Assembly: GCF_014649535.1 (NCBI RefSeq) | Contig: NZ_BMTF01000006.1 | Span: 63,742-127,741, forward strand | Reading direction: 5' to 3' | Origin: Streptomyces gelaticus | Lineage (GTDB): Bacteria; Actinomycetota; Actinomycetes; Streptomycetales; Streptomycetaceae | Length of the DNA stretch: 64,000 nt | In this document: positions 16,745 through 24,750 of the stretch, piece by piece | Layout of the letters: every line of letters starts with the position of its first letter | How positions within the stretch are numbered: position 1 is the stretch's first letter | The notes under the pieces: model-generated | Database searches by the model: none | What the model was told of the DNA's origin: nothing | Seen by the model: only the letters and a program-made list of their open reading frames with translations | Program-made: the position numbers and the translations under genes

Positions 16745-17239
16745 TCAGACCAGCAGCGACGCCAGGCCCTCCGTGCGGGCCAGCCGCTCCAGCTCGTCCA
16801 GTGCCCGGCGCGCCGCACCGGCCGCCGCCGGATCGCGTTCGGCGAGACCGCTCTGCTCGAACTCGTCCTCGTCCAGCCGCAGTACGGACGAGCCGTCCGC
16901 CGACACCCACAGATCGAGGTCCAGGTCCTCCACCAGGAGCTGCCCGTCCCGCAGCACCGCGGGGCGGGTGATGTCGCAGTACCAGCCCTTGAGTCCGCCC
17001 CCGCCGGTACGGACCTCCTTCACGGCGAACCAGCGGTCGCGCCAGTAGTGCTCGGTGAAGACATCGCCCGGCTCGAACCGGACGAAGCCGAAGTCACGGA
17101 CCCCCGGCGCCGCCCACGGCGCACGCACCGTCACCCGGACCCCGTCGTCGCGGACCACGTCCGCCGGATACCGGATCTTGGTCCGTCCGGCCTTCACCAG
17201 GGCGACCAGCAGCGCGGTGTCAGCCGAGCCTGCGGACAT
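16745..17239 (-). CDS. DUF402 domain protein
   Basis: The 164-residue protein is of the DUF402/FomD-like beta-barrel family. 'EHYWRDRWFAVKEV', 'WYCDITRPAVLRDG' and 'EDLDLDLWVSADG' carry the conserved Tyr/Trp and acidic metal-site residues. Family members hydrolyse nucleoside di- and triphosphates or nucleotidyl esters; the specific substrate here is unknown. ATG at 17239 follows GGAGG at six bases and lies inside the last 20 bases of the upstream GNAT gene, so translation is coupled. It is cytosolic and probably co-transcribed with the GNAT gene. Confidence 0.8.
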   Translation of the reverse strand: MSAGSADTALLVALVKAGRTKIRYPADVVRDDGVRVTVRAPWAAPGVRDFGFVRFEPGDVFTEHYWRDRWFAVKEVRTGGGGLKGWYCDITRPAVLRDGQLLVEDLDLDLWVSADGSSVLRLDEDEFEQSGLAERDPAAAGAARRALDELERLARTEGLASLLV

Positions 17240-18140
17240 GGCGTACCTCCGTGGCACAGATCTCGTAACCGAACCACCGGTTGACCGCCAGCATCGGGCC
17301 GTTGTCCGCGTCATTGCCGGTGTACGCGTCCGTGTACCCGGCGGCGCGCGCCCGGTGCAGCGAGTCGTTCTTGGCGAGCTTGGCCAGGCCCCGGTTGCGG
17401 TACGCCCGGCGGGTGCCGGTCATCCCGGACATGTACCGGGTCAGGCCGTCGGTCCGGGCGGCGCTGAACGCCGCCACCTCCCCGTCCACCACCGCGACCG
17501 AGGTGAGCTCGTGGTCGAGCGCGGGGTTGCGCCAGGTGTGGTTGAGCCAGTCCTCGTAGTCGGACAGCTCCATCGGGGTGTCGCTCGGCTCGTCGGCCGT
17601 GGTCTCGGCGTCCGCCTCGAAGAGCGGGCGCGGATCGTCCGCGAAGTCCGCGGCGGTACGCAGTTCGACGCCCGACGGCAGCTCCTGACGGGGCGGCAGC
17701 GACCCGCCCGCCAGATCGAGATGGAGGAAGTGCGCCGGACGGCTCGGCGCATAGCCGCGCTTCTCGGCGAAGGACAGGTTCGACGAGGTGTCGAGCACCC
17801 AGGTGTAGACCGAGGTCGCGCCCTCCCGCGCCAGGTGCTCCTCGGCCGTGCGCAGCAGCAGCGCACCTGCGCCGCGCCCGGTGCGGTCCGGATGCGTGTA
17901 CGTGTTGCAGAACCCCTGACCGGGTTCCGGGCTGTCGTGGACGAGGCCGACCTGCGCGGTCCCGATGAGCTCCCCGTCCTCCTCGGCGACCAGCAGCCGG
18001 GAGCGCTTGTCCGGGTGGGCCGAGGCCAGTTCGAAGGTGACGCACTCGGGCGTCGTCACCATGAAGGGCAGGGCGGCGCGCCGGACCCGCACCCAGTCCT
18101 CCGCATCTGCGGTGAGGAAGTCGCGAACGATGACAGTCAT
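17220..18140 (-). CDS. Tandem-GNAT acetyltransferase
   Basis: The 306-residue protein has two GNAT domains. The first (~1-150) has the acetyl-CoA loop 'HPDRTGRGAGALLLRTAEEH'. The second (~155-306) has 'TGTRRAYRNRGLAKLAKNDS' and ends with 'MLAVNRWFGYEI'. The double-GNAT layout is like mycothiol synthase (MshD) but the sequence is not obviously MshD. It would transfer an acetyl group to an unknown amine. ATG at 18140 is the first codon of the conserved domain. The 3' end overlaps the DUF402 start. It is divergent from a small GntR regulator 80 bp away, a possible controller. Confidence 0.82.
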   Translation of the reverse strand: MTVIVRDFLTADAEDWVRVRRAALPFMVTTPECVTFELASAHPDKRSRLLVAEEDGELIGTAQVGLVHDSPEPGQGFCNTYTHPDRTGRGAGALLLRTAEEHLAREGATSVYTWVLDTSSNLSFAEKRGYAPSRPAHFLHLDLAGGSLPPRQELPSGVELRTAADFADDPRPLFEADAETTADEPSDTPMELSDYEDWLNHTWRNPALDHELTSVAVVDGEVAAFSAARTDGLTRYMSGMTGTRRAYRNRGLAKLAKNDSLHRARAAGYTDAYTGNDADNGPMLAVNRWFGYEICATEVRHVRRLG

Positions 18141-18220
18141 GCGCCGGACGTTACGCGTCGGCCGCCGACGGCCGCCCCTGAATTTCCGGCGGCGGGACGG
18201 ACGTGGGGGAGAATCGGGGC

Positions 18221-18598
18221 GTGACCCTGAAGATCGTTCTTGATCCCGATGCCGGGACCGCCCCGTACGAGCAACTGCGCACGCAGATCTCCGAACTGGC
18301 CCGCTCCGGCGCGCTGCCCGTCGGCTTCAGACTTCCGACGGTACGCGGCTTCGCCGAGGAGCTCGGCCTCGCCGCGAACACCGTCGCGAAGGCGTACCGC
18401 GCGCTGGAGGCCGACGGGGTGATCGAGACCCGTGGGCGCAACGGCACCTTCGTCGCCGCCGCCGGTGACGCGGCGGACCGTCATGCGGCGGCCGCGGCGC
18501 AGGAGTACGCGGAGCAGGCGCGGCGGCTGGGCCTGTCCCGGGACGAAGCACTCTCCCTGGTGCAGGACGCGGTACGGGCGGCGTACGGGGCGGGGTGA
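18221..18598 (+). CDS. GntR-family regulator, YtrA subfamily
   Basis: The 125-residue protein is a short GntR regulator of the YtrA type. A winged helix ('PYEQLRTQISELARSG', 'LPTVRGFAEELGLAANTVAK', 'GRNGTF') is followed by only ~50 helical residues for dimerisation and no large effector domain. YtrA-type regulators usually control transporters. GTG at 18221 has GGGGGAG upstream at a long spacing. It is divergent from the GNAT/DUF402 pair and converges on the DUF5925 AAA gene. No ligand can be deduced. Confidence 0.85.
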   Translation: MTLKIVLDPDAGTAPYEQLRTQISELARSGALPVGFRLPTVRGFAEELGLAANTVAKAYRALEADGVIETRGRNGTFVAAAGDAADRHAAAAAQEYAEQARRLGLSRDEALSLVQDAVRAAYGAG

Positions 18599-18609
18599 GC
18601 CCGGAGTGG

Positions 18610-18621
18610 GGCGGGCCCGCC
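18610..18621. terminator. Short GC palindrome between converging genes
   Basis: GGCGGGCCCGCC is a perfect 12-bp palindrome in the 26-bp gap between the GntR stop and the AAA protein stop. It may act as a weak bidirectional terminator, though it lacks a proper loop and a T-tract. Confidence 0.3.
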
Positions 18622-18624
18622 GGG

Positions 18625-19719
18625 TCAGAGGTACAGGCCCGCGTCCGCCCCGGAGTCCTGCTTCGGCACCGACGCGGGGCCGCTTCCGCGCCGCAGCGCG
18701 TACAGCTCGGCGAGCGTCGCGCCCTCGCGGCCGAGCCCTTCCTCCGTGCCCAGCCAGGCCACCGCCTCCTTGCGGGTCAGTGAACCCACCTCGATCCTGG
18801 CGAGGCAGCGGCCGGGCCTGACCACGGCCGGATGGAGCCGCTCCAGGTCCTCGTTGGTGGTGACGCCCACCAGCACATTGCGGCCCTGTCCGAGCAGCCC
18901 GTCGGTGAGGTTCAGCAGTCGGGACAGCGCCTGGCCCGCGGTGTGCCTGGCCTCGCCGCGGATCAACTCGTCGCAGTCCTCCAGGAGCAGCAGCCGCCAC
19001 CGGCCCTTGGACGTGCCCTCGTCCTCGCCGATCGCGATGTCCATCAGATAGCCGACGTCGTTGAAGAGCCGCTCGGGATCGAGCACGCAGTCGACCTGGC
19101 ACCAGTCCCGCCAGGAGCGCGCGAGCGTGCGCAGCGCGGAGGTCTTGCCGGTGCCCGGCGGGCCGTGCAGCAGGAGCAGCCGGCCCGCGATGTCGTCCGG
19201 CGTGACCTTCATCAGCCGGTCCATGGCATCGGCCACCGGCGCCGTGTAGTTGCTCCGGACCTCGTCCCAGGTGCCGGCGGCGATCTGCCGGGTGGTGCGG
19301 TGCGGGCCGCGGCGCGGGGAGACGTACCAGAAGCCCATCGTCACGTTCTCGGGCTGGGGTTCGGGCTCGTCCAGCGCTCCGTCCGTCGCCTGGCCGAGGA
19401 TCTGCTGGGCCAGTTCGGGACTGGTCGCGGTGACCGTGACATCGGCGCCGCGGTTCCACCGCGAGACGAGCAGCGTCCAGCCGTCGCCCTCGGCGAGCGT
19501 GGCACTGCGGTCGTCGTCGCGGGCGGCGCGCAGCACTTCGGCGGCCGGGGGCAGCAGGGTCGCCCCGGCCTTGACACGGTCCAGGGACGAGCTGTGCGAG
19601 TACGGCTGCTCGCCCGTCGCGAAACGGCCGAGGAACAGCGCGTCGACGACATCCGACGGGGAATCGCTGTCGTCGACGTTGAGCCGGATCGGCAGCGCGG
19701 ACTCGGGGTTGGCGGACAT
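18625..19719 (-). CDS. DUF5925 domain AAA-family ATPase
   Basis: The 364-residue protein has an N-terminal ~150-residue DUF5925-type domain ('IRLNVDDSDSPSDVVDALF') and a C-terminal AAA module. The module carries Walker A 'HGPPGTGKTSAL', Walker B 'LLLLEDCDEL', sensor 1 'VLVGVTTNEDLERL' and the arginine-finger region 'VVRPGRCLARI'. The BCS1-like AAA core suggests protein remodelling; the partner is unknown. Two ATGs compete (19728 and 19719); 19719 is used and neither has a good ribosome site. It stands between a converging GntR gene and a divergent secreted lipase gene. Confidence 0.82.
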   Translation of the reverse strand: MSANPESALPIRLNVDDSDSPSDVVDALFLGRFATGEQPYSHSSSLDRVKAGATLLPPAAEVLRAARDDDRSATLAEGDGWTLLVSRWNRGADVTVTATSPELAQQILGQATDGALDEPEPQPENVTMGFWYVSPRRGPHRTTRQIAAGTWDEVRSNYTAPVADAMDRLMKVTPDDIAGRLLLLHGPPGTGKTSALRTLARSWRDWCQVDCVLDPERLFNDVGYLMDIAIGEDEGTSKGRWRLLLLEDCDELIRGEARHTAGQALSRLLNLTDGLLGQGRNVLVGVTTNEDLERLHPAVVRPGRCLARIEVGSLTRKEAVAWLGTEEGLGREGATLAELYALRRGSGPASVPKQDSGADAGLYL

Positions 19720-19947
19720 GGCGCCCATGATCCGGCACGGGGGTACCCGGCGCACCCGGGTTTCACTGCCTTCCTCCCCTTTTTCGGCAGCGGCCGCGGA
19801 CATGACGGGGGCTCAAGGGTGCGCGTAGAGAATCTCAAGACGGTGCGGGCAAGTTGGCATGCACACTTCCGGTGGGGGTGCCGGTACTGCTAACACGGAC
19901 TCGGCAGACCGCGCGGAGATCCCACCGGTCGGCCCAAGGGAGGTTCC

Positions 19948-20757
19948 ATGAAGATGTCCAGACTCGCGGCGCTCTCGTCCTCGCTCCTGCTCGGCGCCGT
20001 GCTCGCTCTGACCGGGGCGGCCACCGCCGACGCCGCAACGTCTGTTCAGGCCGTCGACTACGTCGCCCTCGGCGACTCGTACTCCTCGGGTGTCGGATCC
20101 GGCAGTTACGACAGTGCCAGTGGTGGCTGCAAGCGAAGCACCAAGGCGTATCCGGCCCTCTGGGCCGCCGCCAACTCACCCGCCTCGTTCGCCTTCGCCG
20201 CTTGCTCGGGCGCTCGTACGGGTGATGTGAAGGCCAATCAGCTCGGCCCTCTCAACTCCTCGACGGACCTCGTCTCGATCTCCATCGGCGGCAACGACGC
20301 GGGCTTCGCCGACGTCATGACGACCTGCGTCCTCCAGTCCGAGGCCACCTGCCTCAACCGGATCGCCACGGCCCGCAGCTATGTCGAGTCCACCCTGCCC
20401 GGCAACCTCGACTCGGTGTACACCGCGATCCACGCCAAGGCGCCGTCCGCCCGTGTCGTCGTCATCGGCTACCCGCACTTCTACAAGATCGGTGGCAGCT
20501 GCGCCGTCGGTCTGAGCGACAAGGTGCGCACCGCGATCAACGGGGCGGCCGACCTTCTCAACACGACGACCGCCAAGCGCGCGGCCGACCACGGCTTCGC
20601 CTTCGCCGATGTCGCGGGAAGGTTCACCGGTCACGAGATCTGCTCCGGAAGTGCCTGGCTGCACAGCGTGAACTGGCTCAACATCGGTGAGTCCTACCAC
20701 CCCACCGCCGCCGGACAGTCGGGCGGCTACCTGCCCGCCCTCAGCTCGGCGGCCTGA
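19948..20757 (+). CDS. Secreted SGNH/GDSL lipase-esterase
   Basis: The 269-residue secreted esterase has a signal peptide at ~1-29 (KMSRLAAL core, cut near ATADA-ATS). SGNH blocks follow: 'YVALGDSYSSGVGSG' (catalytic Ser), 'SIGGNDAGFADVM' (Gly/Asn oxyanion residues) and 'SYHPTAAGQ' (catalytic His). Six cysteines after the signal probably form three disulphides, as in the S. coelicolor and S. rimosus SGNH lipases, which it closely resembles in length. It hydrolyses lipid or ester substrates outside the cell. ATG at 19948 follows GGGAGG. A very strong terminator lies ~115 bp downstream. Confidence 0.93.
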   Translation: MKMSRLAALSSSLLLGAVLALTGAATADAATSVQAVDYVALGDSYSSGVGSGSYDSASGGCKRSTKAYPALWAAANSPASFAFAACSGARTGDVKANQLGPLNSSTDLVSISIGGNDAGFADVMTTCVLQSEATCLNRIATARSYVESTLPGNLDSVYTAIHAKAPSARVVVIGYPHFYKIGGSCAVGLSDKVRTAINGAADLLNTTTAKRAADHGFAFADVAGRFTGHEICSGSAWLHSVNWLNIGESYHPTAAGQSGGYLPALSSAA

Positions 20758-20778
20758 CCCCAGCAGCGCGTGTGCCGG

Positions 20779-20801
20779 GCCCGTCCAGCCGTCCGACGGG
20801 C
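20779..20801 (+). terminator. Hairpin 3' of the lipase gene
   Basis: GCCCGTC pairs with GACGGGC across a 9-base loop, 22 bases after the lipase stop. It is the first of two hairpins in this trailer. Confidence 0.4.
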
Positions 20802-20871
20802 AGGAGGCCCCTGTTCGCCGGGGTCTCCGTCCGGCGGGGCGCAAGGGCGGACCGGGGCCCGTGGCGGGACT

Positions 20872-20894
20872 GCGGACGGAGTGCCTCCGTCCGC
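20872..20894 (+). terminator. Strong Rho-independent terminator after the lipase gene
   Basis: GCGGACGGAG pairs perfectly with CTCCGTCCGC across a TGC loop and is followed by a relatively T-rich run (TTCCGTTCTGT). This is a textbook terminator for the lipase transcript. Confidence 0.75.
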
Positions 20895-21005
20895 TTCCGT
20901 TCTGTCCAAGTCGCCCTGAAATCAGGTGGATTAATGGATGGGCTGTCAACCTCTGTATGCGTGTGTGCACCCGGGCCGGGTGCCCTCGTACGGGTGGGGA
21001 GTGAC

Positions 21006-21269
21006 ATGGAACAGATAGCGATGCGGAGCAGGCCGCGTGTGCCTGCCATCACCTGCGGGAGCGGTGCGACGAGTTCGCGCCTCGACCGCCATCTCGCGGT
21101 GCTAGGCGGTCCTGCCGTGCCGCAGCGGGAAGTCGCGGAGGCGACCCTGCTGATGCGCGAGCTCACCTCGCGCGACGCCGCCCACCACCACCGGAGCAAG
21201 AGTGCGCGGGTCTCGCTCTTCGCGCCGCTGCGGCGGCTGAGGCGCTCACTCCTCGGCAGCCGCCGCTGA
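21006..21269 (+). CDS. Small basic hypothetical protein
   Basis: This is a possible 87-residue basic protein with ATG at 21006 behind GGGGAG. Codon use is typical of coding DNA, and an Arg-rich C-terminus ('RRLRRSLLGSRR') follows an acidic middle ('REVAEATLLMRELTSRD'). No signal peptide, membrane segment or known domain is visible. It lies alone between the lipase terminator and a TetR gene. I do not recognise a family, though short proteins of this kind are common near this locus in streptomycetes. Confidence 0.55.
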   Translation: MEQIAMRSRPRVPAITCGSGATSSRLDRHLAVLGGPAVPQREVAEATLLMRELTSRDAAHHHRSKSARVSLFAPLRRLRRSLLGSRR

Positions 21270-21501
21270 CCCGACGGCCCGTCACGACGGCCCACCGGTC
21301 CTGTGCCCGGCTCCCCGGCCAGAGTCCGTCGCCCGCCCTCCCGCTCGGGGCCGTGCGCGATCACACCGTCCCGGCGCTGCGCTGCTGTCCGCCCTCCCGT
21401 CATCCCCAGGGCCCACGGCAGCGCTTCGGTGTGTCCGCCGGGCGCCGGAGGGTGATGGCGCGGATCTCCGAAGACGCTCCGGTGTCGGATGCTTCGGCGT
21501 C

Positions 21502-21530
21502 GAAGTACTTCTGGGCGGCACTTCTAGACT
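21502..21530 (+). promoter_or_regulatory. Promoter and possible operator of the 21.5 kb tetR
   Basis: TAGACT (21525-21530) is a good -10 element six bases before the ATG at 21537, implying a leaderless mRNA. The perfect palindrome GAAGTACTTC (21502-21511) sits at about -35 to -26 and could be the autoregulatory TetR site. Confidence 0.45.
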
Positions 21531-21536
21531 GTGTGT

Positions 21537-22145
21537 ATGTCCGAAAAGCGAGCTGCACGCCTGAGCCCCGACGAACGAAGGGCCCAGTTGGTCGCCATCG
21601 GCCTGGACATGCTCGCCGACCGGTCGCTGGACGAACTCTCCACGGACGAAGTGGCGCGGCGGGCCGGTATCTCACGGGGGCTGCTCTTCCACTATTTCGA
21701 CTCCAAGCGCGACTTCTACCGCGCCGTGGTGCAGCAGGAGTGCGACGACTTCGTCGCAGCCACGGAACCGGACCCCTCGCTGGGACCCGTCCCCTGGCTG
21801 CGGTCGTTCATCGCCGGCTTCGTGCGGTACGTACTGGAGCACCGCAAGGTCTATCTCGCCCTGGTCCGCGGCGCCGCGGGCAGTCACCCCGCGGTGGAGG
21901 ACATCGTCGACGGAACCAGGGCCACCCTCGCCCGGCGGGTGGCGGAGGGGCAGCGGCGGCTCGGGATGCCGGACTCGCCGCGGCTGGCCGTCGCCGCCAG
22001 GGCCTGGACGGCGTTCGCCGAGGAGGCCGTGACCAGCTGGCCGCGCGGTGGGCCGCAGGCGCCGGTGGAGCTCGGGGCCTTCCTGGAGTCGAGCTTCATC
22101 AGCCTGCTCGGTGCCCTGGACCGGCCCTGCGCGCTGCCCCGGTGA
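21537..22145 (+). CDS. TetR-family transcriptional regulator
   Basis: The 202-residue protein has a TetR helix-turn-helix at residues ~33-60 ('LSTDEVARRAGISRGLLFHY', then 'FDSKRDFYRAVV') and an all-helical C-terminal domain. GTG at 21531 is also in frame; ATG 21537 is preferred because the -10 element puts transcription start at it. It converges with the Drr-like ABC exporter operon, which has its own divergent TetR, so its target is unclear; it may regulate only itself or a distant gene. No ligand can be read. Confidence 0.85.
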   Translation: MSEKRAARLSPDERRAQLVAIGLDMLADRSLDELSTDEVARRAGISRGLLFHYFDSKRDFYRAVVQQECDDFVAATEPDPSLGPVPWLRSFIAGFVRYVLEHRKVYLALVRGAAGSHPAVEDIVDGTRATLARRVAEGQRRLGMPDSPRLAVAARAWTAFAEEAVTSWPRGGPQAPVELGAFLESSFISLLGALDRPCALPR

Positions 22146-22160
22146 GCGGAGCGCGTGGCG

Positions 22161-22988
22161 TCACTCGCCGCCGCGTGCGTAGAGCCGTACGGACAGTGGC
22201 ACGAACACCGCGAGGAGCAGCGCCGACCAGGCGAGCGTCCCGGCCACCGGGTGGGCGACCGGCCAGGCGGCGTCGGCCGCCGGGGACGCGTTGCCGAACA
22301 GCTCGCGGGTGGCCGAGGCCATGGCGCTGATCGGGTTCCACTCCGCGACCGTCCGCAGCCAGCCCGGGAGATCGTCGGTCGGGATGTACGCGCTCGACAG
22401 CAGCGGCAGGACGAAGGTGGCGCTGCCCAGCTGACCGGCGATCTCCTCGTTGCGGATCAGCAGGCCCAGCCAGCAGCCCAGCCACGACGTGGCGAACCGC
22501 AGGAGCAGCAGCAGCCCGAAGGCGCCGAGCGCGGCGAGCGGCCCGCCCTCGATCCGCCAGCCGACCGCGAGTCCGACGAGGATCAGCGGGACCATGCCGA
22601 CGGCCGTGGTCAGCAGATCGGCGGCGGTCTGGCCGAACGGCACCGCGGGCCGGCTCATCGGCAGCGTACGGAACCGGTCCATCACCCCGCGGTGACAGTC
22701 CTGCGATGCCTGGAACATCCCGGTCATGATGCCGCCCGCCGCCGTCGCCGCCAGCAGGCCCGGCACCAGGAACGCGCGGTACTCCTGGCCGGGCACGGCC
22801 AGCGCGCTGCCGAACACGTACCCGAAGAACAGCAGCATCGTGATCGGCATGGTCTGGGTCAGGATCACCACGCCCGGCGCCGCCTTGATCCGCTGGAGAT
22901 GGCGGCCCAGCACGGCCAGGGAGTCGGCGACGGGAGTACTCGTGGCGGTCGTGGCGGGCCGCTCGCGGACCAGTGTCGTGCTGCTCAT
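22161..22988 (-). CDS. ABC-2 type exporter permease (DrrB-like)
   Basis: The 275-residue permease has six predicted helices in the ABC-2 arrangement. 'FFGYVFGSALAVPG', 'GVMDRFRTLPMSRPAV' (the cytoplasmic coupling region) and 'LPLLSSAYIPTDDLPGWLR' match DrrB-type drug-efflux permeases. The ATG overlaps the stop of the ATPase gene as ATGA, so the two are coupled and form one exporter. It sits in the membrane with the ATPase dimer and probably exports a hydrophobic drug or lipid. Control is likely by the divergent TetR at 24026. Confidence 0.9.
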   Translation of the reverse strand: MSSTTLVRERPATTATSTPVADSLAVLGRHLQRIKAAPGVVILTQTMPITMLLFFGYVFGSALAVPGQEYRAFLVPGLLAATAAGGIMTGMFQASQDCHRGVMDRFRTLPMSRPAVPFGQTAADLLTTAVGMVPLILVGLAVGWRIEGGPLAALGAFGLLLLLRFATSWLGCWLGLLIRNEEIAGQLGSATFVLPLLSSAYIPTDDLPGWLRTVAEWNPISAMASATRELFGNASPAADAAWPVAHPVAGTLAWSALLLAVFVPLSVRLYARGGE

Positions 22989-23962
22989 GCTGCCGTCTCC
23001 TTCAGTGGCGGGGAGGTGCGGCCGTCGCCGCGGCCGGTCAGGCGGAGGAAGACCTCGTCGAGCGTCGGCGGGCGCAGGCTCGCATCGATCACCGGGACGC
23101 CCGCCGCGTCGAGTTCGCGGACGATGCGGGGGAGGGTGAGCGTGCTGTCGGACGCGACGGCGCCCACGGTGCGGCGTTCGTGGTCGAGCACCGGTTCGGC
23201 GCCGGTGAGCTGGTCGAGCACGCCGGCCGCCGGGAGCAGTGCCGACTCATGGGCGACGACCACCTCGGCGTAACTGCCGATCCGGGACTTCAGCTCGGCG
23301 GGGGTGCCGCGGTGGGCGGCCCGGCCCCGGTCGATCAGCACGATGTCGTCGGCCAGCTGATCGGCCTCCTCCAGATACTGCGTGGTGAGCAGGACGGTGG
23401 TGCCCCGGTCGGCCAGCTCCCTCACCGCTGCCCAGATCTGGTTGCGGCTGTGCGGGTCGAGGCCGGTGGTGGGCTCGTCCAGGAAGAGCACCCGCGGGCG
23501 GGTCAGCAGGCTGGCGGCGAGGTCGAGGCGGCGGCGCATGCCGCCCGAGTAGGTGCGGGCCGGGCGGTCGGCCGCCCCGGTCAGCTCGAAGCGTTCGAGG
23601 AGCTCGTCGGCGCGGGTGCGTGCCGCCTCGCCGCGCAACCGTTGCAGCTTGGCGAAGAGCCGCAGATTCTGCCGACCGGACAGCTCGCCGTCGACCGAGG
23701 TGTCCTGCCCGGTGACGCCGATCGCGGCGCGGACCGAGGCCGCCTCGCGCACCACGTCGTGGCCCGCGACCAGGGCGCTGCCGCCGTCCGGCGCCGTCAG
23801 CGTCGTGAGCACCCGGACGGCGGTGGTCTTGCCCGCACCGTTCGGCCCCAGCACTCCGCAGACGGTGCCCTCGGAGACCGCGAGATCGAGCCCGCGCAGC
23901 GCGCGGACGTCGCCGTAGCGCTTCTCCAGACCTTCACTAAGTACAGCGTACGTAGTTGTCAT
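22985..23962 (-). CDS. ABC exporter ATP-binding protein (DrrA-like)
   Basis: The 325-residue ATPase has Walker A 'GPNGAGKTTAVRVL', Q-loop region 'GVTGQDTSVDGELSGR', signature 'YSGGMRRRLDLAASLL', Walker B 'VLFLDEPTTGLDP' and H-loop region 'LLTTQYLEEADQLAD'. The ~100-residue C-terminal extension with 'RPPTLDEVFLRLTG' is typical of the DrrA/CcmA drug-export family. ATG at 23962 is preferred to an upstream in-frame codon at 23980. An apparent operator copy (23938-23954) lies within its first ten codons and another in the promoter gap. It is divergent from the TetR gene. Confidence 0.92.
   Translation of the reverse strand: MTTTYAVLSEGLEKRYGDVRALRGLDLAVSEGTVCGVLGPNGAGKTTAVRVLTTLTAPDGGSALVAGHDVVREAASVRAAIGVTGQDTSVDGELSGRQNLRLFAKLQRLRGEAARTRADELLERFELTGAADRPARTYSGGMRRRLDLAASLLTRPRVLFLDEPTTGLDPHSRNQIWAAVRELADRGTTVLLTTQYLEEADQLADDIVLIDRGRAAHRGTPAELKSRIGSYAEVVVAHESALLPAAGVLDQLTGAEPVLDHERRTVGAVASDSTLTLPRIVRELDAAGVPVIDASLRPPTLDEVFLRLTGRGDGRTSPPLKETAA
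23938..23954. promoter_or_regulatory. Second TetR operator copy, inside the ATPase coding start
   Basis: TAAGTAC-AGC-GTACGTA matches the perfect operator at 23981-23997 except for one base per palindrome arm. It overlaps codons 3 to 9 of the ABC ATPase gene. Centres are 43 bp apart, about four helical turns, which would allow two dimers on the same DNA face. Confidence 0.65.
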
Positions 23963-23980
23963 GCTGCCACCGTAGCGCAC

Positions 23981-23997
23981 TACGTACGGTGTACGTA
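23981..23997. promoter_or_regulatory. TetR operator in the divergent exporter/tetR promoter
   Basis: TACGTAC-GGT-GTACGTA is a perfect 17-bp interrupted palindrome in the 63-bp gap between the DrrAB-like operon and the divergent tetR. It is placed to repress both genes and is repeated almost exactly at 23938-23954. Confidence 0.75.
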
Positions 23998-24025
23998 ACT
24001 AGGATGGTGGGCGAGGTGATGATCG

Positions 24026-24733
24026 ATGGTGGGGCGACCCGCTGTACCCGAAGTGATCTGGGCGCGCCCCGAGCGTGCGGGCCGGGGCCCCAGGCCCGCG
24101 TTCAGCCGAGCGGACATCGCGGCGGCCGCCGTCCGCATCGCCGACACGGAGGGTCTCGACGCGGTCTCCATGCGCAAGGTCGCGGCGGAGCTCGGCTGCG
24201 GCACCATGTCGCTCTACAACTACGTGCCGCGCAAGGAGGACCTGCACGAGCTGATGCTCGACGCGGTCAGCGGGGGGTACGAATTTCCCGAGCCGTCCGG
24301 CGACTGGCGCGCCGACCTCGTCGCCCTCGCCCACCAGGCCCGCGCGATGATGCACCGCCACACCTGGGTGCCCCGGCTGATGTCACCCGTGTACGGCTTC
24401 AGTCCGAATGCCCTGCGGTACCTGGAGTACGCGCTCAGCTGCCTGGACGGAGTCGACGCGCGGTTCGGCGAGAAGATGGAACTCATCGCGATGGTCAACG
24501 GCGTGGTCACCACCTATGTGGCCAACGAGATCGCCACGGCGGAGCGCAGCCGGTCCCTGCCCTGGTCCGAGGAGCAGGAGAACGCCGTGCGCACCGACTA
24601 TCTGATCAGCCAGATCGTGACCGGGAAGTATCCGCGGATGGCGGCGGGGTTCGCCGAGGACCCCGGGCCGATCGATCTGGACGGGGTCTTCGACCGGGCG
24701 CTGAGTCGGGTGCTGGAATCCTTCGACCGGTAG
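24026..24733 (+). CDS. TetR-family repressor of the DrrAB-like exporter
   Basis: The 235-residue regulator has its helix-turn-helix at ~45-65 ('VSMRKVAAELGCGTMSLYNY', then 'VPRKEDLHELMLDAV') and a C-terminal domain of the TetR_C type seen in tetracycline- and drug-responsive repressors ('MSPVYGFSPNALRYLEYAL'). ATG at 24026 follows AGGTGATG. It is divergent from the ABC exporter and its promoter holds the TACGTAC/GTACGTA palindrome, so autoregulation plus exporter repression is the simplest model. The inducer is probably the exported drug, unknown here. It converges on the type ISP gene. Confidence 0.9.
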   Translation: MVGRPAVPEVIWARPERAGRGPRPAFSRADIAAAAVRIADTEGLDAVSMRKVAAELGCGTMSLYNYVPRKEDLHELMLDAVSGGYEFPEPSGDWRADLVALAHQARAMMHRHTWVPRLMSPVYGFSPNALRYLEYALSCLDGVDARFGEKMELIAMVNGVVTTYVANEIATAERSRSLPWSEEQENAVRTDYLISQIVTGKYPRMAAGFAEDPGPIDLDGVFDRALSRVLESFDR

Positions 24734-24750
24734 CCCTGCCGCGCGCCTGT

